Source: Szabonella sp046295215 (GTDB lineage Bacteria; Pseudomonadota; Alphaproteobacteria; Rhodobacterales; Rhodobacteraceae). Taken from it: a stretch of DNA of 64,000 nt. Below the pieces are notes generated by a model that was given only the letters and a program-made list of their open reading frames with translations, had not been told where the DNA came from and did not search any database. The stretch lies in NCBI GenBank assembly GCA_046295215.1, contig JBKBNP010000001.1, positions 1 to 64,000 of the forward strand. Reading direction: 5' to 3'. A program made the translations under genes and the position numbers. Shown piece after piece: positions 33,617-41,957 of this stretch; positions within the stretch are counted from its first letter, which is position 1, and each line of letters opens with the position of its first letter.

Positions 33617-34987
33617 TCACAGCGCGGAGCGGCCTGCCCGCACCCGCCGCCAGAACCGCGCCATCAGAAGCACGGCGGCCACCGTCAGTCCCACGGTCAG
33701 CCCCAGCCAGAGCCCGGCCCCCCCAAGACCCAGCGGAAAGGCCAGCAGATAGCTTACAGGGATGCCCACCACCCAGTAGCTGATCGAGGCCAGCCACATC
33801 GGCACCTTCGTATCCCGCATCCCGCGCAGAAATCCAAGCGCCATGACCTGTGCCGCATCGACCATCTGAAAAAGCGCCGACAGGGCCAGCAGCAGCGTGC
33901 CGAAGGCGATGATCGCCCCGGCCTGCGGGTCGTTGTTGTCGAGAAACAGCGAGACGATCGGCGCAGGCAGGGTCAGGAACAGAACGACCATCGACAGTCC
34001 GAACAGGAAGGACAATCCCATGGCCACCTTGGCCGCATCGCGCAGGCGGCGGGCATCATTCATCCCGGCCGCGCGACCGATGCGGATGGTGGCCGCATTC
34101 GACAGGCCCAGATGCACCATGAAGGCCAGCGCCGTCACCTCCAGCGCGATGCCATGGGCCGCCAGTTCCATCGTGCCGATCCAGCCCATCATCAGGGCCG
34201 AGGCCTGAAAGAGGCTCCCCTCCGCCAGCCCTGTCAGCCCGATCGGCCAGCCCAGCCGGAACACCTGCCCGAAAGCCTGCCAGTCGGGCCGCCAGAAGCG
34301 TTGGAAGAGCGCGAAACGGCGCAGGCCCGGCACCAGATGGGCATAGATCGCAAGGCCCAGAAAACTCGCCGCCTGCACCACGACCGAGGCGATGGCCGCC
34401 CCCCGCACGCCCAGTTCCGGCGCGCCGGCATTGCCGAAGATCAGCATCCAGTTCAGCCAGACATTCAGCCCCACCGCCGCCAGCGTGACCCACAGCACGA
34501 CCTGTGTCCGTTCCAGTGCCGACAGATAGCTTTTCAGCGTCATGACCAGCAGCGCCGGGATCATGCCCAGCCCCGCAATGCGCAGATAATCCTGCGCCAG
34601 AAGCGACACATCCGGATGTTGGCCAAGCGCCAGCAGGATCGGTTCCGCCCACCAGAACACCGGATAGCAGACCGCGCCGAAGAGGATCGAAAGCCAGAGC
34701 CCCATCCGCGCATCGCGCCGCACCTGCGCCTCTTCGCCGCGCCCGAGGGCCTGCGCCACCATCGGCATCACCGCCTGCGCAAAGCCCGATCCGAGGATGA
34801 ACACCACAAAGAACATCGAAGCGCCAAGGACGACCGAGGCAAGTTCGGTCACGCCATACCAGCCCAGCATCACCGTATCGGTGACATGCAGCATCATCTG
34901 CGCCAGATGACTGCCGATCAGCGGCAGACCAAGCGCAAGCGTCGCCTTTGCATGGGCGCCCAGGGAAAGGGTGGGTTGCGGTGTCAT
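33617..34987 (-). CDS. MATE-family efflux transporter
   Basis: 456 residues with 12 hydrophobic helices in two similar halves. HLAQMMLHVTDTVMLGWYG at the N-terminus and GFAQAVMPMVAQALGRGEE are typical of the NorM branch. MATE pumps expel cationic drugs or metabolites using sodium or protons. It is divergent from the lol genes. Confidence 0.93.
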   Translation of the reverse strand: MTPQPTLSLGAHAKATLALGLPLIGSHLAQMMLHVTDTVMLGWYGVTELASVVLGASMFFVVFILGSGFAQAVMPMVAQALGRGEEAQVRRDARMGLWLSILFGAVCYPVFWWAEPILLALGQHPDVSLLAQDYLRIAGLGMIPALLVMTLKSYLSALERTQVVLWVTLAAVGLNVWLNWMLIFGNAGAPELGVRGAAIASVVVQAASFLGLAIYAHLVPGLRRFALFQRFWRPDWQAFGQVFRLGWPIGLTGLAEGSLFQASALMMGWIGTMELAAHGIALEVTALAFMVHLGLSNAATIRIGRAAGMNDARRLRDAAKVAMGLSFLFGLSMVVLFLTLPAPIVSLFLDNNDPQAGAIIAFGTLLLALSALFQMVDAAQVMALGFLRGMRDTKVPMWLASISYWVVGIPVSYLLAFPLGLGGAGLWLGLTVGLTVAAVLLMARFWRRVRAGRSAL

Positions 34988-35149
34988 TGCAGCGGCATAT
35001 CCTCAGGCCGTGCGGCGGGCAAGGGGCGGGCTGAGGGACCGTTTCCGGGCGGGGTTTTCCGCCACAGGAGCGCCGTCGCGGCCTTGACGGCGCAGACCGG
35101 AACCCTCACTCTCCGCCCGCTTCAAGACCCCCTCGCAGAAAGCCCGCAG

Positions 35150-36439
35150 ATGACCCGCAGAACCCCGCCATTCGCCGCGTTTGAATGGATGATCGCCTGG
35201 CGCTATCTGCGCGCGCGGCGGGCAGAGGGCGGGGTCAGCGTGATGACCTGGATCAGCCTTGTCGGCATCACACTGGCGGTCTTTGCACTGATCGCCACGA
35301 TGTCCGTGCGTGCGGGATTCCGGGCGGAATTCGTCGATACGATCCTCGGGGCCAATGCCCATGTCACGGTCTATGCCGGGGCACATCAGGCCGCCGATGG
35401 CCGCATGATCCGCAGTTTCGAGGATTATGACGCCATCGCGGCGCGGGTGGCGACGGTGCCCTTCGTCACGCGTGCGGCCCCCGTGGTCAAGGGGCAGGTC
35501 ATGGCCAGCAACGAGGGCCGCTCGGCAGGTGTGGAGGTGACGGGCATCCGGCTGCAAGATCTGCGCACCATTCCCCGCATCGGCGACGGGGCTGAAAATG
35601 CGACTGGTGAAATCGGACGGTTCGACGAGGGCATCGCCATCGGGTCGGGCGTCGCGCGGGAACTGGGGATACGTCTGGGCGACAGGATGCGGCTGATCTC
35701 GCCCGACGGGGTGCGCACGGCCTTCGGCACCAGTCCGCGGGTTTCGGCCTATGAGGTGGTCTATATCTTCACCGCCGGGCGCTATGACATCGACCGCACC
35801 CGGGTCTACATGCCGCTGGAGGAGGCGCAGAATTATTTCAACCGCGAGGGGCTGGCCGACGAGATCGAGGTCATGCTGACCCGGCCCGATGCGGTGAACG
35901 AGGCTCTGTTGCCCCTGATGCGGGCGGGGGGGGATCATGCGCTGGTCTGGACATGGCGCGACGCCTCCGGCGCCTTTCTGCGCGCGCTGGATATCGAGGA
36001 CAATGTGATGTTCATCATCCTGTCGATCCTCGTGCTGATCGCGGCGATGAACATTGTTTCGGGCCTCATCATGCTGGTCAAGAACAAGGGCCGCGACATC
36101 GGCATCCTGCGCACGATGGGACTGACCGAGGGGGCGGTCTTGCGGGTGTTCTTCATCTGCGGGGCGTTCACGGGCATCATCGGCACGCTGTTCGGGGTGA
36201 TCCTCGGCTGCCTCTTCGCGATCTATATCGATCCGATCTTCAGCCTTGTGAACTATGTCTCGGGCGGCGGGGTCTGGGATCCGTCGATCCGGGGGATCTA
36301 TGCCCTGCCCGCGAAACTGCAGGTCTGGGACGTGGCGGCGGCGGTGGCGCTGTCGCTGGGATTGTCCTTTGTCGTCACGATCTTTCCCGCACGGCGCGCG
36401 GCGCGGATGAACCCGGTGGAGGCGCTGCGCTATGAGTGA
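35150..36439 (+). CDS. Lipoprotein-releasing ABC transporter permease LolC/LolE
   Basis: 429 residues from the ATG at 35150; the longer upstream frame has no family character. One N-terminal helix (VMTWISLVGITLAVFALIATM) is followed by a large periplasmic domain, and then three C-terminal helices with the FtsX signature (DIGILRTMGLTEGAVLRVFF). It extracts lipoproteins from the inner membrane for LolA. There is one LolC/E-type gene with lolD, so a homodimer is likely. The end overlaps lolD by 8 nt. Confidence 0.93.
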   Translation: MTRRTPPFAAFEWMIAWRYLRARRAEGGVSVMTWISLVGITLAVFALIATMSVRAGFRAEFVDTILGANAHVTVYAGAHQAADGRMIRSFEDYDAIAARVATVPFVTRAAPVVKGQVMASNEGRSAGVEVTGIRLQDLRTIPRIGDGAENATGEIGRFDEGIAIGSGVARELGIRLGDRMRLISPDGVRTAFGTSPRVSAYEVVYIFTAGRYDIDRTRVYMPLEEAQNYFNREGLADEIEVMLTRPDAVNEALLPLMRAGGDHALVWTWRDASGAFLRALDIEDNVMFIILSILVLIAAMNIVSGLIMLVKNKGRDIGILRTMGLTEGAVLRVFFICGAFTGIIGTLFGVILGCLFAIYIDPIFSLVNYVSGGGVWDPSIRGIYALPAKLQVWDVAAAVALSLGLSFVVTIFPARRAARMNPVEALRYE

Positions 36440-37112
36440 TCCGATGCTGGTGCTGGAGGGGATCACCAAATCCTACAATCGCGGCAAACCGTCCGAGGTG
36501 ACGGTGCTGCGTGAGGCGAGCCTGAGCGTGGCGCGGGGCGAGGTCGTGGCGCTGGTGGCACCCTCGGGGGCCGGGAAATCGACACTGCTGCATATCGCGG
36601 GGCTTCTGGATACCGCCGATGCCGGGCGCGTGGTTCTGGGCGCGCGCGACATGGGCGGGCTTGGCGACCGGGCGCGGACCGAGGCGCGGCGGCGCGAGGT
36701 CGGGTTCATCTATCAGTTTCATCATCTGCTGCCGGAGTTTTCGGCGCTGGAGAATGTGGTTCTGCCGCAGCTTGCGGATGGGGTTCCGCAAAGGGAGGCG
36801 ACAGCGCGCGCGCTGGATCTGCTGACGCGCGTGGGCGTGGAGGCGCGGGCCGCGCATCGCCCGGCGGCCCTGTCGGGCGGGGAGCAGCAGCGGGTCGCCT
36901 TCTGCCGCGCATTGGCAAATGCGCCGGGGCTGCTGCTGGCGGACGAGCCGACCGGGAATCTTGATCCCGGCACCTCGGATCAGGTGTTCGGGGTGTTGAT
37001 GAAGATTGTGCGCGACACCGGACTGTCGGCGCTGATTGCCACGCACAACCTTGAACTGGCCGGGCGTATGGACCGGATCGTGCGGCTGCATCAGGGGCAG
37101 GTGGTGGTCTAG
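36432..37112 (+). CDS. lolD: Lipoprotein-releasing ABC transporter ATP-binding protein
   Basis: 226 residues, normal for LolD. Walker A is APSGAGKSTLLH, the signature is LSGGEQQRVAFCRAL, and Walker B is LLLADEPTGNLDPG. VGFIYQFHHLLPEFSALENV is the LolD-type Q-loop region. It energises lipoprotein release together with the overlapping upstream permease. A dispersed repeat with a hairpin follows. Confidence 0.95.
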   Translation: MSDPMLVLEGITKSYNRGKPSEVTVLREASLSVARGEVVALVAPSGAGKSTLLHIAGLLDTADAGRVVLGARDMGGLGDRARTEARRREVGFIYQFHHLLPEFSALENVVLPQLADGVPQREATARALDLLTRVGVEARAAHRPAALSGGEQQRVAFCRALANAPGLLLADEPTGNLDPGTSDQVFGVLMKIVRDTGLSALIATHNLELAGRMDRIVRLHQGQVVV

Positions 37113-37134
37113 GGCGCAATTTCTGAGCGCGCGC

Positions 37135-37208
37135 AGGGGGGCTGTCTGCCCCCCTCGGATTTGCGGGGCAAATCCTCACCCCCCGAAGGTATTTGAGCAA
37201 GGTGGAAG
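37135..37208 (+). repeat. Dispersed intergenic repeat, copy D
   Basis: A GGGGGGCTGTCTGCCCCCC hairpin, a GATTTGC and GCAAATC stem, then CCCCCCGAAGGTATTTGAGC and AAGGTGGAA. It has the same layout as copy A with a variant end. Confidence 0.72.
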
Positions 37209-37302
37209 GGGGAGGGCTGCGGGTCACGCGGCCCTCATGCGTTTGTGTAAAGCCTTGTGAGGCCATTCTGCATAAAAGGGTGCGAGAACCCAAGGAGATA
37301 CG

Positions 37303-37968
37303 ATGCCCCTTCGCTTGCGATCATTCCGGTTTGCCCTTGCCGCCTTGCTGGCGGGAGGGGTTGGGTTTGCGGCCGCTGCGGGGCCGGTGCCCTTTGACAG
37401 CGGCTGGACAACGCAGCGGTTTTCGCTGTTCTCGTCGAACAGCTACGGGTTGCAGGGCAAGGTGCTGACGATCGCGTCGGATGCTTCCGTTTCGCTGATC
37501 TATCGGCGGCTGGACCCGGGGAACTGGGCCGCGCGCCGTGCAAGTTGGGGATGGGAGGTGACCGAAGGGGTGCCTGCGACCGATCTTGCCCGGAAGGGTG
37601 GCGATGACCGCAATGCCTCGCTCTATTTCGTGTTCATGCCGGAGGCGGAGGCGCGCGCACTGGGGCCGAGGGCCAATATCCGGCAGCTTCTGGGGGCGGA
37701 GACGGCGCGGGTGCTGGTCTATGTCTGGGGCGACCGGCGCGCGCGGGGAACGCAGCTTTCCAGCCCCTATCTGGGGGCGCGGGGCAAGACGGTGATCCTG
37801 CGGCCAGCGGGGACGGGAGCGCATCGCGAAAGCGTCGATCTGGCGGCGGACTACGCGCGCGCCTTCGGCGGCACTCCGGGTGCGCTGGTGGGGCTCGCGG
37901 TTTCGGCCGACAGCGATGACACGAAAAGCCGCATCCGCGCCCGGATCACGGGGCTTTCGCTGAACTGA
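37303..37968 (+). CDS. DUF3047 domain-containing exported protein
   Basis: 221 residues with a signal peptide (to about residue 25, GGVGFAAAAG). The mature part, with ASVSLIYRRLD, ARRASWGWEV, RVLVYVWGDRRARG and a closing DSDDTKSRIRARITGL, matches DUF3047, a periplasmic beta-rich family of unknown function. An AAGGAG site precedes the start. Its last 23 nt overlap the convergent DMT transporter gene. Confidence 0.85.
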   Translation: MPLRLRSFRFALAALLAGGVGFAAAAGPVPFDSGWTTQRFSLFSSNSYGLQGKVLTIASDASVSLIYRRLDPGNWAARRASWGWEVTEGVPATDLARKGGDDRNASLYFVFMPEAEARALGPRANIRQLLGAETARVLVYVWGDRRARGTQLSSPYLGARGKTVILRPAGTGAHRESVDLAADYARAFGGTPGALVGLAVSADSDDTKSRIRARITGLSLN

Positions 37969-38410
37969 ACTGGATCAGCGCGATCCCCGCCAGCATCAGC
38001 GCGATCCCGCCCGCCCGCGTCAGGGTCATCGGTTTTGACAAGGCGCCGAAGAGGCCGAAATGGTCGATCAGTCCGGCGGCGATCATCTGGCCCAGCAGGA
38101 CAAAGAACACCGCATTGCCGACCCCGAAGCGGGGCGCGACGGTTGTGATGGAAATGACATAGAAGGCCACCAGCAGCCCCGCGAGAAACAGATGCTTTGG
38201 CTGGATCGGTGCCAGCCGGAGCGGGTCGGTCCCGGTGGTGAGAAGCGTCACGACCGAGGCCGCCAGAAAGGCCACGACAAAGAGAATCATCGCAGAGGCA
38301 GCCGGACTGCCGATGCGCGCACCAAGCTGGGCGTTGAGTGCTGCCAGGACAGGAATCCCGATCCCCGCTGCCAGCATGACGAGAGCATAGCGAAGCGTGT
38401 CGGCGGCCAT
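37946..38410 (-). CDS. DMT-superfamily transporter (DUF606/YdcZ type)
   Basis: 154 residues with five hydrophobic helices: LRYALVMLAAGIGIPVLAAL, SAMILFVVAFLAASVVTLL, HLFLAGLLVAFYVISI, VFFVLLGQMIAAGLIDHFG and GIALMLAGIALIQF. The QLGARIGSP motif in the first loop is typical of the half-size DUF606 transporters. It likely works as a dimer. The substrate is unknown. The start at 38410 (MAADTL) is chosen over an implausible longer frame. Confidence 0.85.
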   Translation of the reverse strand: MAADTLRYALVMLAAGIGIPVLAALNAQLGARIGSPAASAMILFVVAFLAASVVTLLTTGTDPLRLAPIQPKHLFLAGLLVAFYVISITTVAPRFGVGNAVFFVLLGQMIAAGLIDHFGLFGALSKPMTLTRAGGIALMLAGIALIQFSSAKAP

Positions 38411-38465
38411 GGATTTTGTCCGGGTTGGAAATGTCACTGTCACCCTAGCAGCGGGAAAGGCGGGG

Positions 38466-39182
38466 TCAATCCACCGCCAATGCGGCCACGGCACCCGGCA
38501 TTTCGGGCGTAAGCCCCGCGATTTCGAGGATCAGCTTGCGCCGGACGGCGGCGGCAAAGCTCTCGCCGCTGTCGGCGGTCACGACAAATGCCCCGGGGCC
38601 GCCAATGATGAGCCGCTCGTAGGCTGCTTCCAGCCCGCCATGGGCGCGGCCGGGATCGTCGGGGCGCAGGATCGGCAGGGCATTGATCGTGATGCCTGCC
38701 GCCAGCACTTCGGCGCGCGCCTCGGCGATCGGCGGGCCGGACCAGTTGTTCGCACTGTCACCGGAAAAGTCGATCACCTGCCGAAGTCCCGTGAGGCCAT
38801 TCGTCTCGATCAGCCGCTTGCCTTCCAGCAGGGCCGCACCGATGGCATTGCGGCCATAGGCCTGACGCGGGGGCACAATCAGCGCATCGGCAAAGGCCCG
38901 TGCCGCCTCCGGCCCGTCGATGATGCTCCAGCCCACCACCGTCGCCTGATTGCTGGCCCATTCAACATAGGTGACGGCAATCGACCCGGTGAGGTTGGAC
39001 GTGATCGCCCGGATCACGCCCGGATCGGTGATGGCCGTGGCATAGCCTTGCCGCTGGAACCTGATTTCGCCTTCGTCGATGGAGCCCGAGGCATCCGCCA
39101 GCAGCACCAGTTCCAGATCCACCTCCCGCGCGGCGAGCGGCAGGGCGAAGACCAGCGCAAGGAGGAATGTAAAGATCCGCAT
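38466..39182 (-). CDS. DUF1194 (VWA-like) exported protein
   Basis: 238 residues with a signal peptide (to about residue 18, PLAAREVDLEL). A von Willebrand A-like fold is suggested by LLADASGSIDEGE, which is a MIDAS-type DxSxS motif, and by QVIDFSGDSANN. DUF1194 proteins are common in Rhodobacterales; their role is unknown. It is 55 nt upstream of the DMT gene on the same strand. Confidence 0.87.
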   Translation of the reverse strand: MRIFTFLLALVFALPLAAREVDLELVLLADASGSIDEGEIRFQRQGYATAITDPGVIRAITSNLTGSIAVTYVEWASNQATVVGWSIIDGPEAARAFADALIVPPRQAYGRNAIGAALLEGKRLIETNGLTGLRQVIDFSGDSANNWSGPPIAEARAEVLAAGITINALPILRPDDPGRAHGGLEAAYERLIIGGPGAFVVTADSGESFAAAVRRKLILEIAGLTPEMPGAVAALAVD

Positions 39183-39222
39183 CCGGAAAACGTAGTGCCG
39201 GTGCGGTGCAGGGCAAGCAGGA

Positions 39223-40143
39223 TCAGGCGGCCGGGCCGGACTGCCGTTGCAGTTTCACCGGCTCACTGCGCCCCAGACGAAGGAAATGCGCCATGAAGGG
39301 TTTGGTCGCGTCGTCCTCCCGCGTGGCGGCGTAAAGCCGCTTGGTGACGGTCTGCGGACCCAGCGGGCGGGTGATGTAATCGGCATGGCTGCGGATGTCG
39401 CGCACCACCCAGTCGGGCAGCACGGAAACCCCGCGGTTCGACCCCACCAGCATCAGGATCACCGCCGTCAGTTCGACCGCCCGCGTGCCGCGCGGTTCCA
39501 CCTTTGCGGGTGTCAGCAGTTCGGAAAAGATGTCGAGCCTGTCGCGGCTGACAGGATAGGTAATCAGCATCTGGTCGCGGAAATCCTCGGCCTCGATATA
39601 GGGTTTTGCGGCCAGAGGATGCTGCGAGGAGGCAACGAACACGGGGTGATAGTCGAACAGGGGATTGAAGGTCACGCCCGCCAGCGCCACCGGGTCGGAG
39701 GAAATCACGAGGTCCACCTCCTCGCGTTGCAGGGCGGGCAGCGCCTCGAAGGCAAGGCCGGCGCGGATGTCCACATCGACCTCGGGCCAGGCGCGGCGGA
39801 AGAGTTCCAGCACCGGAAACAGCCATTCGAAACAGGCGTGACATTCGATGGCGATATGCAGCCGCCCGGTCTTTCCAGACCGCAGGCCCCGGAATTCCTC
39901 TTCCAGCGCGTCGATCTCGGGCAGGATGCGCTCGGCCAGCCGCAGCATCCTGATCCCTGCCGCCGAAAGTTTCAGGGGTTTCGAGCGGCGCACGAACAAT
40001 TCGACCCCGGCCTGATCCTCCAGCCCCTTGACCTGATGGCTCAGCGCCGATTGCGTCATGTTGAGCATGTCGGCGGCGCGGGCGAGGCCGCCCGCCTGAT
40101 GGATGGCCCGGATCGTGCGCAGATGGCGGAACTCGACGTGCAT
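39223..40143 (-). CDS. metR: LysR-family regulator MetR
   Basis: 306 residues. MHVEFRHLRTIRAIHQAGGL begins the helix-turn-helix, followed by MLNMTQSALSHQVKGLE. The effector domain contains CHACFEWLFPVL, a MetR hallmark. MetR activates methionine-cycle genes with homocysteine as a co-factor. It is divergent from metF across 93 nt of AT-rich DNA, the classic arrangement. The start at 40143 (MHVEF) fits the family. Confidence 0.9.
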   Translation of the reverse strand: MHVEFRHLRTIRAIHQAGGLARAADMLNMTQSALSHQVKGLEDQAGVELFVRRSKPLKLSAAGIRMLRLAERILPEIDALEEEFRGLRSGKTGRLHIAIECHACFEWLFPVLELFRRAWPEVDVDIRAGLAFEALPALQREEVDLVISSDPVALAGVTFNPLFDYHPVFVASSQHPLAAKPYIEAEDFRDQMLITYPVSRDRLDIFSELLTPAKVEPRGTRAVELTAVILMLVGSNRGVSVLPDWVVRDIRSHADYITRPLGPQTVTKRLYAATREDDATKPFMAHFLRLGRSEPVKLQRQSGPAA

Positions 40144-40236
40144 TATGTGGTGAACCTCATATTGATCTTGAGAATTATGAAATTGTCTCACATTCCCAAA
40201 TCAGCGACAAGAGGGGCCAGAGCAGGAGCATAAGCC
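40144..40236. promoter_or_regulatory. metR-metF divergent control region
   Basis: This 93-nt gap is much more AT-rich than its surroundings. A rough dyad, TTGAGAATT then AATTGTCTCA (about 40168-40190), could be part of a MetR site, but it does not match a known consensus exactly. Both promoters must lie here. Confidence 0.4.
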
Positions 40237-41106
40237 ATGACCGTCCAACCGCGCATTTCCTTCGAATTCTTCCCGCCGCAGACGCTGGACGCGTCTTTCC
40301 GGCTGTGGGAGACGGTTCAGGCGCTGGCGCCTCTGGCCCCGGAATTCGTGTCCGTGACCTATGGAGCGGGCGGCACGACGCGCAGGCTGACCCATGAGGC
40401 GGTTGGCACCATCGGGCGCAATTACGGGCTGAATGTCGCGGCTCATCTGACCTGCGTGGAGGCCACGCGCGCCGAGACGATGGAGATCGTGGAGGCTTAT
40501 GCCGAGGCGGGTGTGCGCGAGATCGTGGCCCTGCGTGGGGATGCCCCCAAGGGCGCGGACCGTTTCACCCCGCATCCTGACGGTTTTGCCTCCTCGGTCG
40601 AATTGATCGAGACGCTGGCGGCGACGGGCAAGTTCACCATCCGGGTTGGCGCCTATCCCGAGCCGCATCCCGATGCGGCTGACAGCCTCGCCGATGTGCG
40701 CTGGCTCAAGCGCAAGATCGACGCGGGCGCGACCTCGGCAATCACGCAGTTTTTCTTCGAGGCAGATACTTTCCTGCGCTTCCGTGACCTGTGCGCGAAG
40801 GAAGGCATCACCGCCCCCATCATCCCCGGCATCCTGCCGATCCAGAGCTGGGACGGCACCAAGAAGTTCGCGGCCCGTTGCGGCTCTGCGGTGCCCTTGC
40901 GGCTGGACGAGGCCTTCGCCAATGCCAAACGCGACGGGCGCGAGGATCTGCTGGCGCTGACGCAATGCACCACGCTTTGCACAAGGCTGATCGAGGAAGG
41001 CGTGGAGGATCTGCATTTCTACACGCTCAACCGCCCCGGCCTGACGCGCGATGTGTGCCATGCGCTCGGTGTCACGCAGCAGGTCGTTCTGGAAAAGGTC
41101 GCCTGA
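40237..41106 (+). CDS. metF: Methylenetetrahydrofolate reductase
   Basis: 289 residues, the usual bacterial length. ISFEFFPPQT at the start, FVSVTYGAGGTTR, LRGDAPKG and ITQFFFEADTFLRF are family hallmarks for the FMN/FAD TIM barrel. It reduces methylene-THF to methyl-THF for methionine synthesis. It diverges from metR, which likely controls it. Confidence 0.96.
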   Translation: MTVQPRISFEFFPPQTLDASFRLWETVQALAPLAPEFVSVTYGAGGTTRRLTHEAVGTIGRNYGLNVAAHLTCVEATRAETMEIVEAYAEAGVREIVALRGDAPKGADRFTPHPDGFASSVELIETLAATGKFTIRVGAYPEPHPDAADSLADVRWLKRKIDAGATSAITQFFFEADTFLRFRDLCAKEGITAPIIPGILPIQSWDGTKKFAARCGSAVPLRLDEAFANAKRDGREDLLALTQCTTLCTRLIEEGVEDLHFYTLNRPGLTRDVCHALGVTQQVVLEKVA

Positions 41107-41147
41107 CCGGGCGAGCCGGGTTTCGGCGCTTGGGCAATCGGGATGCG

Positions 41148-41894
41148 CTACTGCCCCCGTCCGATCCTGGGGATCGAGGATTTCGCAAATTTATACTCGG
41201 CGTCGGGATGCTCCGGATGCCCGTCCGTGCGCCGCCAGAAACCGGTGCCGCCATTGGCCAGCCAGAAGGGCAGGGCCATCGCGAACCCGGCCACGAACCC
41301 CCCCGCATGTGCCCAATAGGCGACCCCCCCGGTATCCGTTGGTGTTGACCAGCCGCTGAGGATCTGGAGACCGAACCAGATTCCCAGCACCACAAAGGCG
41401 GGGACCGGGAAAATCCGGAAAAAGATGATGATGATGAGCAGTATATCGACCTTGGCCTTGGGAAAGAACAGAAGATACCCGCCCATCACCCCCGCAATCG
41501 CCCCCGAGGCCCCCACAATGGGGATGGGGGAATACGGTTCCGCCGCAACCTGAACAATGGCCGCCGCCACGCCCGCCAGAAGGTAGAAGGCCAGAAACTT
41601 CCCATGGCCCAGCATATCCTCCAGATTGTCGCCGAAGATCCACAGGAACAGCATGTTGCCTGCCAGATGCAACAGCCCCGCATGGACGAACATCGAGGTG
41701 AACAGCGTCGAGATTTCCGCGCCTGACGTCAGCCGCGCCGGGATCAGCCCCCAGTCGACATAGAGCATCCCCATCGCGTTCTCGTCGGGCAGGGTGAACC
41801 AATAGCCCGCAAAGATCCCGACATTGAGCAGGATCAGCGCATGGGTGACAAAAGGCACCCGCTCGGAGGGGTTGTGATCGCGGATCGGAAACAT
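41148..41894 (-). CDS. Rhomboid-family intramembrane serine protease
   Basis: 248 residues with six or seven helices. HLAGNMLFLWIFGDN holds the oxyanion Asn, GASGAIAGVMG the catalytic Ser, and AHAGGFVAGFAMAL the catalytic His. The start MFPIRDHNPS (41894) with GGAAAGG upstream is preferred to a longer frame. It cleaves membrane proteins within the bilayer. The substrate is unknown. Confidence 0.93.
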   Translation of the reverse strand: MFPIRDHNPSERVPFVTHALILLNVGIFAGYWFTLPDENAMGMLYVDWGLIPARLTSGAEISTLFTSMFVHAGLLHLAGNMLFLWIFGDNLEDMLGHGKFLAFYLLAGVAAAIVQVAAEPYSPIPIVGASGAIAGVMGGYLLFFPKAKVDILLIIIIFFRIFPVPAFVVLGIWFGLQILSGWSTPTDTGGVAYWAHAGGFVAGFAMALPFWLANGGTGFWRRTDGHPEHPDAEYKFAKSSIPRIGRGQ

Positions 41895-41957
41895 GGGCAG
41901 AGCCTTTCCGATCCGCGCTGTCACGTCAAGCGGGCATGGTGCCGGGAGAGCCCGCGC

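Noticed and set aside
33539..35149. Long plus-strand frame in front of the LolC/E gene
   Set aside because: It is the antisense shadow of the MATE gene, Arg/His/Gln-rich, with no family. The LolC/E protein starts at 35150.
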